51,457 nucleotides of DNA from Pseudomonas sp. GM48 (GCF_000282335.1 NZ_AKJM01000060.1:1-51457), one strand, 5' to 3'. Shown: positions 28,036 through 36,577, numbered from the stretch's first letter. The notes: generated by a model from the letters alone, not told the origin. Numbers and translations are program-made.

Positions 28036-28612
28036 TTCATCGACTCTGCGCAACGCCTTGATGCTGACGCCGCTGATCGGCGCCACCCACTCACTGGTGA
28101 GTGCCCTTGGCCTGTGCCTGATGTTCGTGGTGGTGACCCAGTTGTTCAGCCTGGCCATGGGTGCCCTGCGATCGCAACTGGTCCCGGCGACCCGCTTGCT
28201 GGCCAGCCTGCTGTTGGCGGCCACGCTCACCAGTTGCGCGGAACTCATGGCACAGGCCTGGTCGCTGCAATGGCAGCAGCATCTGGGGTTTTATGGCGCC
28301 TTGATCGCCTTGCAATGCGTCGTACTGGAGCACACCGGGTTCTTTCAGAACGGTTGGCGCCAACGCCTGCGACTCAATGGCCTGTTTGCCACACTGATGA
28401 TTACGCTGGGCCTGCTGCGCGAACTCATCGGCAATGGGACACTCGCAAATCACCTATCGTGGCTGATCGGCGCAACGCAAGCCGACTGGCAAGGCTGGGT
28501 GCTGATGGCTGATGGCGGCCTGCGCCTGACCACATTGGTCCCTGGTGGGTTCATTCTACTCGGACTGCTGATCGCCGCCTGGCAAGCCTGGCACCCCACG
28601 CCCACACAATGA
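28028..28612 (+). CDS. rnfE: RnfE-like membrane subunit, divergent
   Basis: 194 residues, six hydrophobic segments, RnfE/NqrD family (LGLLRELIGNG is characteristic). The usual LGLCPLLAVT is here LMLTPLIGAT, so the first cluster Cys is Thr14; the second (canonical VNC-IIIGRAEAF) survives as Cys97 in LQCVVLEHTGFF, although the GRAEAF motif is lost. It overlaps rnfG by 8 bases and is followed by nth after 25 bases, the classical rnf-nth arrangement. Confidence 0.83.
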   Translation: MDNSSTLRNALMLTPLIGATHSLVSALGLCLMFVVVTQLFSLAMGALRSQLVPATRLLASLLLAATLTSCAELMAQAWSLQWQQHLGFYGALIALQCVVLEHTGFFQNGWRQRLRLNGLFATLMITLGLLRELIGNGTLANHLSWLIGATQADWQGWVLMADGGLRLTTLVPGGFILLGLLIAAWQAWHPTPTQ

Positions 28613-28637
28613 TTGCCTTCGAGGAAACGCACTGCCC

Positions 28638-29276
28638 ATGAATGCCGCAAAACGTCTGGAAATTTTCCGCAGACTGCACGAGGACAACCCGGAGCCCAAG
28701 ACCGAGCTGGCCTATTCCTCACCGTTCGAATTGTTGATTGCCGTGATTCTCTCGGCGCAGTCGACCGATGTCGGCGTCAACAAGGCCACAGCCAGGCTGT
28801 TCCCGGTCGCCAATACCCCGGCGGCGATCCATGCCCTGGGTGTGGAGGGATTGTCGGAGTACATCAAGACCATCGGCCTGTACAACAGCAAAGCGAAAAA
28901 CGTGATCGAAACCTGCCGCTTGCTGGTCGAGCGTCACGCCGGTGAAGTGCCACAAACCCGCGAGGAGCTGGAAGCGCTGCCCGGCGTCGGCCGCAAAACC
29001 GCCAATGTGGTACTCAATACGGCATTCCGTCAGCTGACCATGGCCGTCGACACGCACATTTTCAGGGTCAGCAACCGGACCGGCATTGCTCCCGGCAAGA
29101 ATGTGGTGGAAGTCGAGAAAAAGCTGATGAAGTTCGTGCCCAAGGAGTACCTGCTCGACTCCCATCACTGGCTGATCCTTCACGGTCGCTACGTTTGCCT
29201 GGCCCGCAAGCCCCGTTGCGGGAGCTGCCGGATCGAGGACTTGTGTGAGTACAAGCACAAAACCTCCGACGATTGA
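28638..29276 (+). CDS. nth: endonuclease III (DNA glycosylase/AP lyase)
   Basis: 212 residues. Helix-hairpin-helix LPGVGRKTANVVL with catalytic Lys, catalytic Asp in AVDTHIFRVSNR, and the C-terminal 4Fe-4S loop with four cysteines (CLARKPRCGSCRIEDLC). It excises oxidised pyrimidines and nicks abasic sites. It is the last enzyme gene of the rnf-like operon, as in many gammaproteobacteria. Confidence 0.97.
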   Translation: MNAAKRLEIFRRLHEDNPEPKTELAYSSPFELLIAVILSAQSTDVGVNKATARLFPVANTPAAIHALGVEGLSEYIKTIGLYNSKAKNVIETCRLLVERHAGEVPQTREELEALPGVGRKTANVVLNTAFRQLTMAVDTHIFRVSNRTGIAPGKNVVEVEKKLMKFVPKEYLLDSHHWLILHGRYVCLARKPRCGSCRIEDLCEYKHKTSDD

Positions 29277-29382
29277 GGCGCTATTAGGATTGTTCGATTA
29301 GCGATTGAAAAAATCTTTTTTACCCGCAGGGAGATTGTCGATATAAGGAGCGCCAAAGGCCTTCTTAGCCTGGAGCAATTAA

Positions 29383-29562
29383 ATGAGTACTGGCAAAGAG
29401 CAATTGGACGTAGAAGACGACTTCACCACCGCCGAAACCGATGACGCTGAGCCGGTGGTTGAAGTAGCGAAAACTAATCTGAGCAAACGCCGCACCATCG
29501 ACAACCTGCTGGAGGAGCGCCGACTGCAAAAGCAATTGGCCGATTACGATTTTGACTTATGA
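29383..29562 (+). CDS. 59-residue PA3496-family small acidic protein
   Basis: The ATG at 29383 is preceded by GGAG (10 bases). The product is MSTGKEQLDVEDDFTTAETD followed by a basic segment LSKRRTIDNLLEERRLQKQL and an acidic end. It matches the small conserved protein encoded after nth in Pseudomonas (PA3496 family, described in databases as a putative envelope-integrity protein). It has no signal peptide and is probably helical at the C-terminus. It is followed by a clean terminator. The function is unknown. Confidence 0.85.
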   Translation: MSTGKEQLDVEDDFTTAETDDAEPVVEVAKTNLSKRRTIDNLLEERRLQKQLADYDFDL

Positions 29563-29570
29563 CACCTGAA

Positions 29571-29595
29571 AGCCTCCCGAAACGGAGGCTTTTTA
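29571..29595 (+). terminator. terminator after the PA3496-family gene
   Basis: Arms AGCCTCC / GGAGGCT around CGAAAC, followed by TTTTT. Confidence 0.9.
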
Positions 29596-29643
29596 CTAAG
29601 TGCCATACCCCGGTAGATGCCCCCTTGTCGAGCAGTTACGTCA

Positions 29644-30270
29644 TCACACCAGACCATTGCGTTGCGCCAGCTCGATCAGATCGACCAGCGACCGCGCATT
29701 CAGCTTTAGCAACAGACGGGTCTTGTAAGTACTGACTGTTTTATTGCTGAGGAACATTCCATCGGCAATCTCTTTGTTGGTCTTGCCTCTGGCCAACTGT
29801 TGCAGGACCATCATTTCCCGTCCCGACAATCGATCGACCATATCGGCCTCGCTGGCGTTCCCCAAACTGGAACGCACGGTATGCAAGGCTTGATTCGGAA
29901 AGTAACTGTAGCCTGACAACACGGCCTTTATTGCACTGAGCAACTCCGTCAGGTCTTGTTGCTTGCAAACATAACCGGCCGCACCGGATTGCATGCAACG
30001 CATGGAAAAATGCCCCGGCGCCTGGGAAGTCAATATCAGCACTTTCATCGGCATTGAGGTCGAAGACAAACGCGCGATGACTTCCAACCCGTCCAGCTTC
30101 GGAATCCCGATATCCAGAATAACAATATCCGGCATAAGTTCACGGGCTAGTTGCAGTGCATCCACACCATTATCGGTTTCTGCAACAACTTCGTAGCCAT
30201 GACGCTCCATTAGCATACGTACCGCAAGACGAATGACGGGGTGATCATCCACGATCAGCACTTTATTCAT
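29644..30270 (-). CDS. BvgA-like response regulator (NarL/LuxR family), orphan
   Basis: 208 residues: a receiver domain (VDDHPVIRLAVRML, phospho-acceptor Asp53 in VILDIGIPKLDGLEV) and a C-terminal LuxR helix-turn-helix (LSGREMMVLQQLARGKTNKE, NKTVSTYKTRLL). Segment by segment it is strikingly close to Bordetella BvgA and to Pseudomonas relatives such as RocA1/ErdR. No histidine kinase lies beside it. The start at 30270 gives the family N-terminus MNKVLIVDDH. Targets are unknown; it borders the only AT-rich stretch of the window. Confidence 0.88.
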   Translation of the reverse strand: MNKVLIVDDHPVIRLAVRMLMERHGYEVVAETDNGVDALQLARELMPDIVILDIGIPKLDGLEVIARLSSTSMPMKVLILTSQAPGHFSMRCMQSGAAGYVCKQQDLTELLSAIKAVLSGYSYFPNQALHTVRSSLGNASEADMVDRLSGREMMVLQQLARGKTNKEIADGMFLSNKTVSTYKTRLLLKLNARSLVDLIELAQRNGLV

Positions 30271-30543
30271 GGGCAAGTCCAATTTTCGCTGTTCGAATTT
30301 TTAGAGCCCGCACAATAGCCTAGTCGTTTCACCCATGGCATGTCGCCCCTTCCAGCCACCCGCACCGAGAGACATTCCCTACAAACAACACGGATTACTC
30401 CTACAAAAAACCCTCGAACGGAATGAGTTGAAAACGGTATCAGCGTCATGCTGTCGCATCTTCCAGCAGTCGCCGCTATCGATTTACGAGCAAAATTTTC
30501 CGAGAGCCCGCCTGAACAGTCGCAACCCGATAAACATCAGCCT

Positions 30544-30801
30544 CTACTCCGTTAAAACGTAACTGATATTTACCCACTCAACATTCACACCAGAAATATC
30601 ACACACCAGGTATCCGACTACTCTTACAGCAAATAATATTTTTTGAGCAATCATTAAAACATCATCGACACTCAAAGCATCGAAGCCAGCCCCAGCAAAC
30701 AAATAAAAATATCTATAGAAACCAACAGACAATAAAATCACTACAATAATCACCACACCAAACCAGCCACATAAACCATTCGAGAAAAGATAATCCAGCA
30801 T
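30544..30801 (-). CDS. possible small membrane protein (weak)
   Basis: An 85-codon frame with two or three hydrophobic segments (CGWFGVVIIVVILLSVGFY, LFAVRVVGYLVCDI) in AT-rich DNA. There is no convincing Shine-Dalgarno, and the start codon is only 11 bases from the opposing start at 30813, tight for two real divergent genes. I recognise no family. It may be a genuine orphan or noise. Confidence 0.3.
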   Translation of the reverse strand: MLDYLFSNGLCGWFGVVIIVVILLSVGFYRYFYLFAGAGFDALSVDDVLMIAQKILFAVRVVGYLVCDISGVNVEWVNISYVLTE

Positions 30802-30812
30802 GAGTACAGAAC

Positions 30813-31511
30813 ATGATAAGAAAACGAATTACCAACCCAATGACAATTATCGCGATATTCGCCGCACTCTCTGAAACTTCGGCAGCCGTTTCCCTACCCT
30901 TCCTTGATCAGGAGGAAAGAGAACTCTATGTCTGGTTTCTGATCAGCTTCCCGTTTTATTTACTTTTACTTTTTTTCGCGACACTCAACTTCAACTACAA
31001 ATCACTTTATGCGCCTTCCGATTTTGAAAAGGGAAAGCACTTCATGAAGGTCATGGATGATGCAGGGCGGTCGGAAAAAAAAGCCTCCGGGAAGTCGTCT
31101 GAAAACCCCGCACTGGAAACGTCAACGAATGACTGGCAGTCAGCCCGGACGCCTTGTGGCGCACAGGACCCGCCAACCGGGATTGGTCTGCAAACCACCG
31201 TCTCCGTACAGCACCGACTTCAGTTACCGGAGCTTGTAAAAGACCTGTACATCATTGATGCACGCTGGATGAACAAGGAGATCGAATTTGGAGCGCTGCT
31301 GGAAAAAATCCAGAGGCCACCGGAAAAAACGGCGTACGTGATTCTGTTTGTCACTTGTGCCGTTTCGGAGACTTTACTGAAAGCCAGCGCGCTTAAACAT
31401 TCGAGGCAGACCAGAAAGCGCAGTGCCGCCTTTCAGGTTGCCTACAATCTGGATTCGCACAGGTTGTCGGTCATTGATCAGGCCGGACAACCGGCAAACA
31501 ACAATGCGTAG
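30813..31511 (+). CDS. hypothetical membrane-anchored protein in AT-rich DNA
   Basis: 232 residues. A hydrophobic N-terminal segment (~8-30) and a strong membrane helix (ELYVWFLISFPFYLLLLFFA, ~38-58) are followed by FNYKSLYAPSDFEKGKHF, a low-complexity linker (~75-120) and a C-terminal globular part (~125-225; VKDLYIIDARWMNKEIEFGA, VAYNLDSHRLSVID). No family is recognised with confidence. RBS is poor. Base composition is lower in GC than the neighbours in the first half, consistent with acquired DNA. It is oriented divergently from the BvgA-like regulator. Confidence 0.6.
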   Translation: MIRKRITNPMTIIAIFAALSETSAAVSLPFLDQEERELYVWFLISFPFYLLLLFFATLNFNYKSLYAPSDFEKGKHFMKVMDDAGRSEKKASGKSSENPALETSTNDWQSARTPCGAQDPPTGIGLQTTVSVQHRLQLPELVKDLYIIDARWMNKEIEFGALLEKIQRPPEKTAYVILFVTCAVSETLLKASALKHSRQTRKRSAAFQVAYNLDSHRLSVIDQAGQPANNNA

Positions 31512-31606
31512 TCCAGGACAGACCATTGGAAGGAGAAAAACAGGAAATCATCAGCGCAATCGAAATCACGCGACAACGCAGTAACTGGCGTCACACCCCG
31601 TTTTCA

Positions 31607-31641
31607 GGTGCCTGACCTCGTCGAGGACGAGGTCAGGCACC
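31607..31641. terminator. perfect 16-bp hairpin after argG
   Basis: The arms 31607-31622 and 31626-31641 are perfectly complementary (GGTGCCTGACCTCGTC) with a three-base loop, 20 bases beyond the argG stop. On neither strand is it followed by a T-run. It probably blocks exonucleases or transcription at the argG 3' end. Confidence 0.6.
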
Positions 31642-31660
31642 CATCACGATTTCAAAGGTC

Positions 31661-32878
31661 TCAGAACAGCTTCCGGCCTTTGTTCGCCGCAATGCGCATG
31701 CGCAGGGCGTTGAGCTTGATGAAGCCCGCTGCATCCGCCTGGTTGTACGCGCCACCATCTTCTTCGAAGGTAGCGATGTTGGCGTCGAACAGCGAGTCGT
31801 CGGACTTGCGGCCAGTGACGATCACATTGCCCTTGTACAGCTTCAGGCGCACAACGCCGTTCACGTTGACCTGGGACGCATCGATCATCTGTTGCAGCAT
31901 CAGACGCTCAGGGCTCCACCAGTAGCCGGTGTAGATCAGGCTGGCGTACTTGGGCATCAGCTCGTCTTTGAGGTGAGCCACTTCGCGGTCCAGGGTGATC
32001 GATTCGATCGCACGGTGGGCACGCAGCATGATGGTGCCGCCTGGGGTTTCGTAGCAGCCACGGGACTTCATGCCCACGTAGCGGTTCTCGACGATGTCGA
32101 GGCGGCCGATACCGTGTTCGCCACCGATACGGTTCAGGGTCGCCAGTACGGTGGCCGGAGTCATTTCGACGCCGTCCAGCGCGACGATGTCGCCGTTGCG
32201 GTAGGTCAGCTCCAGGTACTGCGGCTTGTCTGGAGCGTTTTCCGGGGAAACGGTCCAGCGCCACATGTCTTCTTCGTGCTCGGTCCAGGTGTCTTCCAGC
32301 ACGCCGCCTTCATAGGAGATGTGCAGCAGGTTGGCATCCATGGAATACGGGGATTTCTTCTTGCCGTGACGCTCGATCGGGATCGCGTGCTTATCGGCGT
32401 AATCCATCAGCTTTTCACGGGACAGCAGGTCCCATTCACGCCACGGAGCAATCACTTTCACACCTGGCTTCAAGGCGTACGCGCCCAATTCGAAACGAAC
32501 CTGGTCGTTGCCCTTGCCGGTGGCGCCATGGGAAATGGCGTCAGCGCCGGTTTCGTTGGCGATTTCGATCAGGCGCTTGGCGATCAACGGACGAGCGATG
32601 GAAGTACCCAGCAGGTACTCGCCTTCGTAAACGGTGTTGGCGCGGAACATCGGGAAAACGAAATCGCGCACGAACTCTTCGCGCAAGTCGTCGATGTAGA
32701 TCTCTTTGACGCCCATGGCCTGAGCCTTGGCGCGTGCAGGTTCGACCTCTTCGCCCTGACCCAGGTCAGCGGTGAAGGTCACCACTTCACAGTTATAAGT
32801 ATCCTGCAGCCACTTGAGGATCACCGAAGTGTCCAGGCCGCCGGAATATGCCAGAACGACCTTGTTTACGTCCGCCAT
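31661..32878 (-). CDS. argG: argininosuccinate synthase
   Basis: 405 residues, standard length. P-loop-like [15 protein letters not shown] at the N-terminus, [15 protein letters not shown], and [18 protein letters not shown]. It condenses citrulline (made by ArgF, encoded 8 kb away in this window) with aspartate using ATP in arginine biosynthesis. GGAG lies 7-10 bases before the ATG. The 129 bases upstream carry a perfect palindrome and several CGACA motifs. Confidence 0.97.
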   Translation of the reverse strand: MADVNKVVLAYSGGLDTSVILKWLQDTYNCEVVTFTADLGQGEEVEPARAKAQAMGVKEIYIDDLREEFVRDFVFPMFRANTVYEGEYLLGTSIARPLIAKRLIEIANETGADAISHGATGKGNDQVRFELGAYALKPGVKVIAPWREWDLLSREKLMDYADKHAIPIERHGKKKSPYSMDANLLHISYEGGVLEDTWTEHEEDMWRWTVSPENAPDKPQYLELTYRNGDIVALDGVEMTPATVLATLNRIGGEHGIGRLDIVENRYVGMKSRGCYETPGGTIMLRAHRAIESITLDREVAHLKDELMPKYASLIYTGYWWSPERLMLQQMIDASQVNVNGVVRLKLYKGNVIVTGRKSDDSLFDANIATFEEDGGAYNQADAAGFIKLNALRMRIAANKGRKLF

Positions 32879-32969
32879 GCCATCACTCCACGGGGTTCTA
32901 CGGAAAGCCGTGAAGTCTACCGCTCATGCAGGATAATTTACAGAGGCGCGACAGCTTATGACGACAAAG

Positions 32970-32984
32970 CGACAGAATCTGTCG
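32970..32984. promoter_or_regulatory. palindrome in the argG promoter region
   Basis: CGACAGA-A-TCTGTCG is a perfect 7+1+7 inverted repeat ~95 bases before argG. Further CGACA copies occur at 32949 and 32962. It may be an operator; ArgR half-sites contain TGTCGC, so a degenerate ArgR region is possible. Confidence 0.4.
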
Positions 32985-33007
32985 AGAGCGCGACGATGAC
33001 CGAAGAG

Positions 33008-33913
33008 TCAGGAAGTTGCCGATACGGCTGCTTTTGTCGCTTGCGGGGCGACTTGTTCCGCCGGCGCTCCCCGCTCCAGGCGTACCGCTACACGACGGTT
33101 CTTCGCGCGGTTGGCGTTGTTGGTATTAGGCGCCAACGGATAACGCTCGCCATGGAAACGCACGGTGATTTGCGACTCCTGGATGCCGTTGGCCTTGAAG
33201 AACTCCATCACTGCCAGCGCCCGGCGCCGCGACAGGTCGCGGTTGGTCAGGCGGTTGCCGCTGTTGTCGGAGTGACCGTCGAGCTCGATGTGATTGACCG
33301 TCGGATCGGCCTTCATGTACTCCAGCATCACCTGCAGCCTGGCCTTCGCCGCACTGTCGAGTTCGATTCCGCCGCCGGGGAAGCCGATTTCGGATTGCTT
33401 CACCTGCTCGAAGTTCTGCGGCAACAATTTGGCCACGCAACCCTGGTAATCGGCAAAGGCCTTGTTGAACTTGACCGGCAACAAACGCACTTCCGAGACC
33501 CGGCCATCCCCCGAGGAATGGCGAACCACCGGGCTGCGACCGTCCATCAGACCGTTGATCAGGCGTCCGGCCTGAACCTGTGAACTGTTGAACAACACGT
33601 TGCCGCTGCCGACTCTCACCGTGCCCAGATTGATATCGTCACGCCCCGGTTGCCACGGTGCCGCAGCGGCCAGCAAGGTCGCCGAACCGCCGCCGATCAT
33701 CGGGTTGTAGCTTTTCAGACGAAAAGTCGCCTGCTCGCCGGCACGACGCACGAATTCGCCCGAACCGAAATCGGTAATCGGCTGCGTCAGACGGCATTCG
33801 AACTTGTCACCTTCGACCGTCCACTCAATGTTCTCCAGACGGGTCTGGAAAGTGAGCGCCATTGCCGGAAGGCTGGCAAACACACTGAGCAAGGCTAAAT
33901 AACGCTGGCGCAC
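33008..33913 (-). CDS. motY: flagellar motor protein MotY
   Basis: ~301 residues: a signal peptide (MRQRYLALLSVFASLPAMA), an N-terminal MotY-type T-ring domain (TFQTRLENIEWTVEGDKFEC) and a C-terminal OmpA-like peptidoglycan-binding domain (IELDGHSDNSGNRLTNRDLS, RRRALAVMEFF). MotY forms the T-ring that holds the stators in the flagellar motor; PA3526 is the PAO1 counterpart. The start is GTG at 33913 with GGAG seven bases upstream; another GTG at 33925 is possible. It is a lone flagellar gene, divergent from pyrC. Confidence 0.87.
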   Translation of the reverse strand: MRQRYLALLSVFASLPAMALTFQTRLENIEWTVEGDKFECRLTQPITDFGSGEFVRRAGEQATFRLKSYNPMIGGGSATLLAAAAPWQPGRDDINLGTVRVGSGNVLFNSSQVQAGRLINGLMDGRSPVVRHSSGDGRVSEVRLLPVKFNKAFADYQGCVAKLLPQNFEQVKQSEIGFPGGGIELDSAAKARLQVMLEYMKADPTVNHIELDGHSDNSGNRLTNRDLSRRRALAVMEFFKANGIQESQITVRFHGERYPLAPNTNNANRAKNRRVAVRLERGAPAEQVAPQATKAAVSATS

Positions 33914-34072
33914 GGGAGGCTCCACTGGCTTCTACAACAAAAAGACCGACACACACATGTTTACGGCATACCTGTTGGATATCGGAAGCTTCCTGCAAAA
34001 CTTGATAGCGAGTGCCTGCAAGAGTCTTTTCCGGTAGCATTCCCTTGAGTTTGACCCGCCTGGAATCCCCTC

Positions 34073-35119
34073 ATGTCCGACCGCCTGACCCTGCTGCGTC
34101 CCGACGACTGGCATATTCATCTTCGCGATGGTGCCGTGTTGACCAATACCGTCGCGGATGTCGCGCGCACCTTTGGCCGCGCCATCATCATGCCCAACCT
34201 GGTTCCACCGGTGCGCAATGCGGCCGAAGCCGATGGCTATCGCCAGCGGATTCTCGCTGCCCGCCCGGCCGGCAGCCAATTCGAACCGCTGATGGTCCTG
34301 TACCTGACCGACCGCACCCAGCCTGAAGAAATTCGCGAGGCCAAGGCCAGCGGATTCATTCACGCCGCCAAGCTTTACCCGGCCGGCGCGACCACCAACT
34401 CGGACTCTGGCGTCACCAGCATCGACAAGATCTTCCCTGCACTCGAGGCCATGGCCGAAGTCGGGATGCCATTGTTGGTTCACGGTGAAGTCACCCGTGG
34501 CGATGTCGACGTGTTCGACCGCGAAAAAATCTTCATCGATGAACACCTGCGCCGTGTGGTCGAGCGCTTCCCGTCCCTCAAAGTGGTTTTCGAACACATC
34601 ACCACGGCGGACGCCGTGCAGTTCGTCAACTCGGCTTCGGCCAACGTAGGCGCGACCATCACTGCTCACCACCTGCTGTACAACCGCAACCACATGCTGG
34701 TGGGCGGGATTCGACCGCACTTCTATTGCCTGCCGATCCTCAAGCGCAATACGCACCAGGAAGCCCTGCTCGACGCCGCCACCAGCGGCAGCGAGAAGTT
34801 CTTCCTCGGCACCGACTCGGCGCCCCACGCCCAGCACGCCAAGGAAGCGGCCTGCGGTTGCGCCGGTTGCTACACCGCTTATGCGGCCATCGAGATGTAT
34901 GCCGAAGCCTTCGAACAGCGCAATGCGCTGGACAAGCTCGAAGCCTTCGCCAGCCTCAACGGCCCGCGGTTCTATGGTCTGCCGGCCAACACCGATCGCA
35001 TCACCCTGGTCCGCGAAGAATGGACCGCCCCTGCCAGCCTGCCATTTGGCGAGCTGACCGTTATCCCGCTGCGCGCCGGTGAAAAACTGCGCTGGCGCCT
35101 GCTGGAGGAACACGCGTGA
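34073..35119 (+). CDS. pyrC: dihydroorotase (pyrimidine biosynthesis)
   Basis: 348 residues, E. coli PyrC-like (class II). Metal ligands in DWHIHLRDG, the carbamylated Lys in [18 protein letters not shown] in LLVHGEVTR, and GTDSAPH. It closes carbamoyl-aspartate to dihydroorotate in the cytosol. The stop overlaps the start of rnt by 4 bases (GTGA), so the two are translationally coupled, as at PA3527-PA3528. Confidence 0.95.
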   Translation: MSDRLTLLRPDDWHIHLRDGAVLTNTVADVARTFGRAIIMPNLVPPVRNAAEADGYRQRILAARPAGSQFEPLMVLYLTDRTQPEEIREAKASGFIHAAKLYPAGATTNSDSGVTSIDKIFPALEAMAEVGMPLLVHGEVTRGDVDVFDREKIFIDEHLRRVVERFPSLKVVFEHITTADAVQFVNSASANVGATITAHHLLYNRNHMLVGGIRPHFYCLPILKRNTHQEALLDAATSGSEKFFLGTDSAPHAQHAKEAACGCAGCYTAYAAIEMYAEAFEQRNALDKLEAFASLNGPRFYGLPANTDRITLVREEWTAPASLPFGELTVIPLRAGEKLRWRLLEEHA

Positions 35120-35793
35120 GTGAAGACCATTTCGACGACGAACTGGAAGGCAATGGCGGCGGAGGCGGCCCTCGTCATCCAATGGCTGCCAGGTTCCGTG
35201 GTTACCTGCCGGTTGTCGTCGACGTAGAAACCGGTGGCTTCAACTCGGCCACCGATGCCCTGCTGGAAATCGCCGCGACCACCATCGCCATGGATGAAAA
35301 GGGTTTTGTCTACCCGGATCACACCTACTTCTTCCGTGTCGAGCCGTTCGAAGGCGCGAACATCGAAGCGGCCGCCCTGGAGTTCACCGGGATCAAGCTC
35401 GATCACCCGCTGCGCATGGCCGTGAGTGAAGAGTCTGCCCTGAACGATATCTTCCGTGGCGTGCGCAAAGCTCTCAAGGCCAATGGCTGCAAACGGGCGA
35501 TCCTGGTCGGGCATAACAGCAGCTTCGACCTGGGTTTCCTGAATGCGGCGGTTGCGCGCCTGGACATGAAGCGCAATCCGTTCCATCCGTTCTCCAGTTT
35601 CGATACCGCAACGCTCGCAGGCCTCGCGTACGGCCAGACCGTGCTGGCCAAGGCTTGCCAGGCAGCGGACATCGACTTCGACGGGCGTGAGGCTCACTCG
35701 GCGCGCTATGACACCGAGAAGACGGCAGACCTGTTCTGCGGCATCGTCAATCGCTGGAAACAAATGGGCGGCTGGGAAGATTTCAACGACTGA
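35116..35793 (+). CDS. rnt: ribonuclease T
   Basis: 225 residues with GTG start overlapping the pyrC stop. DEDDh exonuclease motifs: [12 protein letters not shown] (Exo I), [12 protein letters not shown] (Exo II) and [14 protein letters not shown] (Exo III). It trims 3' ends of tRNA and other stable RNA. Confidence 0.95.
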   Translation: MSEDHFDDELEGNGGGGGPRHPMAARFRGYLPVVVDVETGGFNSATDALLEIAATTIAMDEKGFVYPDHTYFFRVEPFEGANIEAAALEFTGIKLDHPLRMAVSEESALNDIFRGVRKALKANGCKRAILVGHNSSFDLGFLNAAVARLDMKRNPFHPFSSFDTATLAGLAYGQTVLAKACQAADIDFDGREAHSARYDTEKTADLFCGIVNRWKQMGGWEDFND

Positions 35794-35801
35794 TGGCTTT
35801 C

Positions 35802-35901
35802 TGTAGGAGAGAGCCTGCTCGCGATGGTCGTTAACGATAACGCTGCAAGCCTGACACCCCGCGGTGTTCTGAAGTCCATCGCGAGCAAGCTCGCTCCTAC
35901 A
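35802..35901. repeat. REPIN, family B
   Basis: Inverted arms of the TAGGAGCGAGC type; the left arm has a small change (GGAGAGAGCCTGCTCGCG). It contains the same GATGGTCGTTAACGAT centre half as the copy at 24757. Confidence 0.85.
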
Positions 35902-35925
35902 GAGACCAGAACAATTCCCGCCCAT

Positions 35926-35957
35926 AAAAAAACCGGCCTCGAAGGCCGGTTTTTTTA
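35926..35957. terminator. bidirectional terminator between rnt and peroxiredoxin genes
   Basis: AACCGGCCT / AGGCCGGTT arms with a CGA loop, flanked by A-run and T-run. It can serve both convergent genes. Confidence 0.9.
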
Positions 35958-35974
35958 TACCTGGAGCGTGCGCC

Positions 35975-36577
35975 TTACAGAGCGGCAGCGTGCTCGGTCA
36001 GGTAAGCCGCAACGCCTTCTGGCGAAGCGTTCATGCCTTTATCGCCTTTCTTCCAGTTGGCAGGGCAGACTTCGCCGTGCGCTTCGTGGAATTGCAGAGC
36101 GTCGACCAGACGGATCAGCTCTTCCATGTTACGACCCAGCGGCAGGTCGTTGATGATCTGCGAACGGACAACGCCTTTGTCGTCGATCAGGAACGCGCCA
36201 CGGAAAGCCACGCCGTCAGCGGACTGAACGTCGTAGGCCTTCATGATGTCCTGCTTGATGTCGGCAGCCATGGTGTAGCGAACCTGGCCGATACCGCCAT
36301 TGTTCACTGGAGTGTTGCGCCATGCGTTGTGGGTAAAGTGCGAGTCGATCGACACGGCGATCACTTCAACGTTGCGTGCCTTGAATTCAGACATGCGGTT
36401 GTCCAGAGCGATCAGCTCGGACGGGCAAACGAAGGTGAAGTCCAGTGGGTAGAAGAACACCAGGCCGTATTTGCCTTTGATCGCCGAGGACAGGGTGAAG
36501 CTGTCAACGATCTCGCCATTGCCGAGTACGGCCGGTACGGTGAAGTCAGGGGCTTGTTTGCCTACGAGTACGCTCAT
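35975..36577 (-). CDS. 2-Cys peroxiredoxin
   Basis: 200 residues, AhpC/TSA family. Peroxidatic Cys51 in DFTFVCPSELIAL and resolving Cys in GEVCPANW. It reduces hydrogen peroxide and organic peroxides in the cytosol. GGAGA precedes the ATG. It corresponds to PA3529 and sits beside the bacterioferritin pair, a sensible grouping of iron storage with peroxide defence. Confidence 0.93.
   Translation of the reverse strand: MSVLVGKQAPDFTVPAVLGNGEIVDSFTLSSAIKGKYGLVFFYPLDFTFVCPSELIALDNRMSEFKARNVEVIAVSIDSHFTHNAWRNTPVNNGGIGQVRYTMAADIKQDIMKAYDVQSADGVAFRGAFLIDDKGVVRSQIINDLPLGRNMEELIRLVDALQFHEAHGEVCPANWKKGDKGMNASPEGVAAYLTEHAAAL

Noticed and set aside
30335..30562. 75-codon plus-strand frame upstream of the AT-rich patch
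   Set aside because: No RBS, no hydrophobic or domain pattern, and it overlaps the promoter region of the response regulator.
31892..33583. 563-codon open frame antisense to argG and motY
   Set aside because: It spans two genes and the promoter between them; no motif, no RBS.
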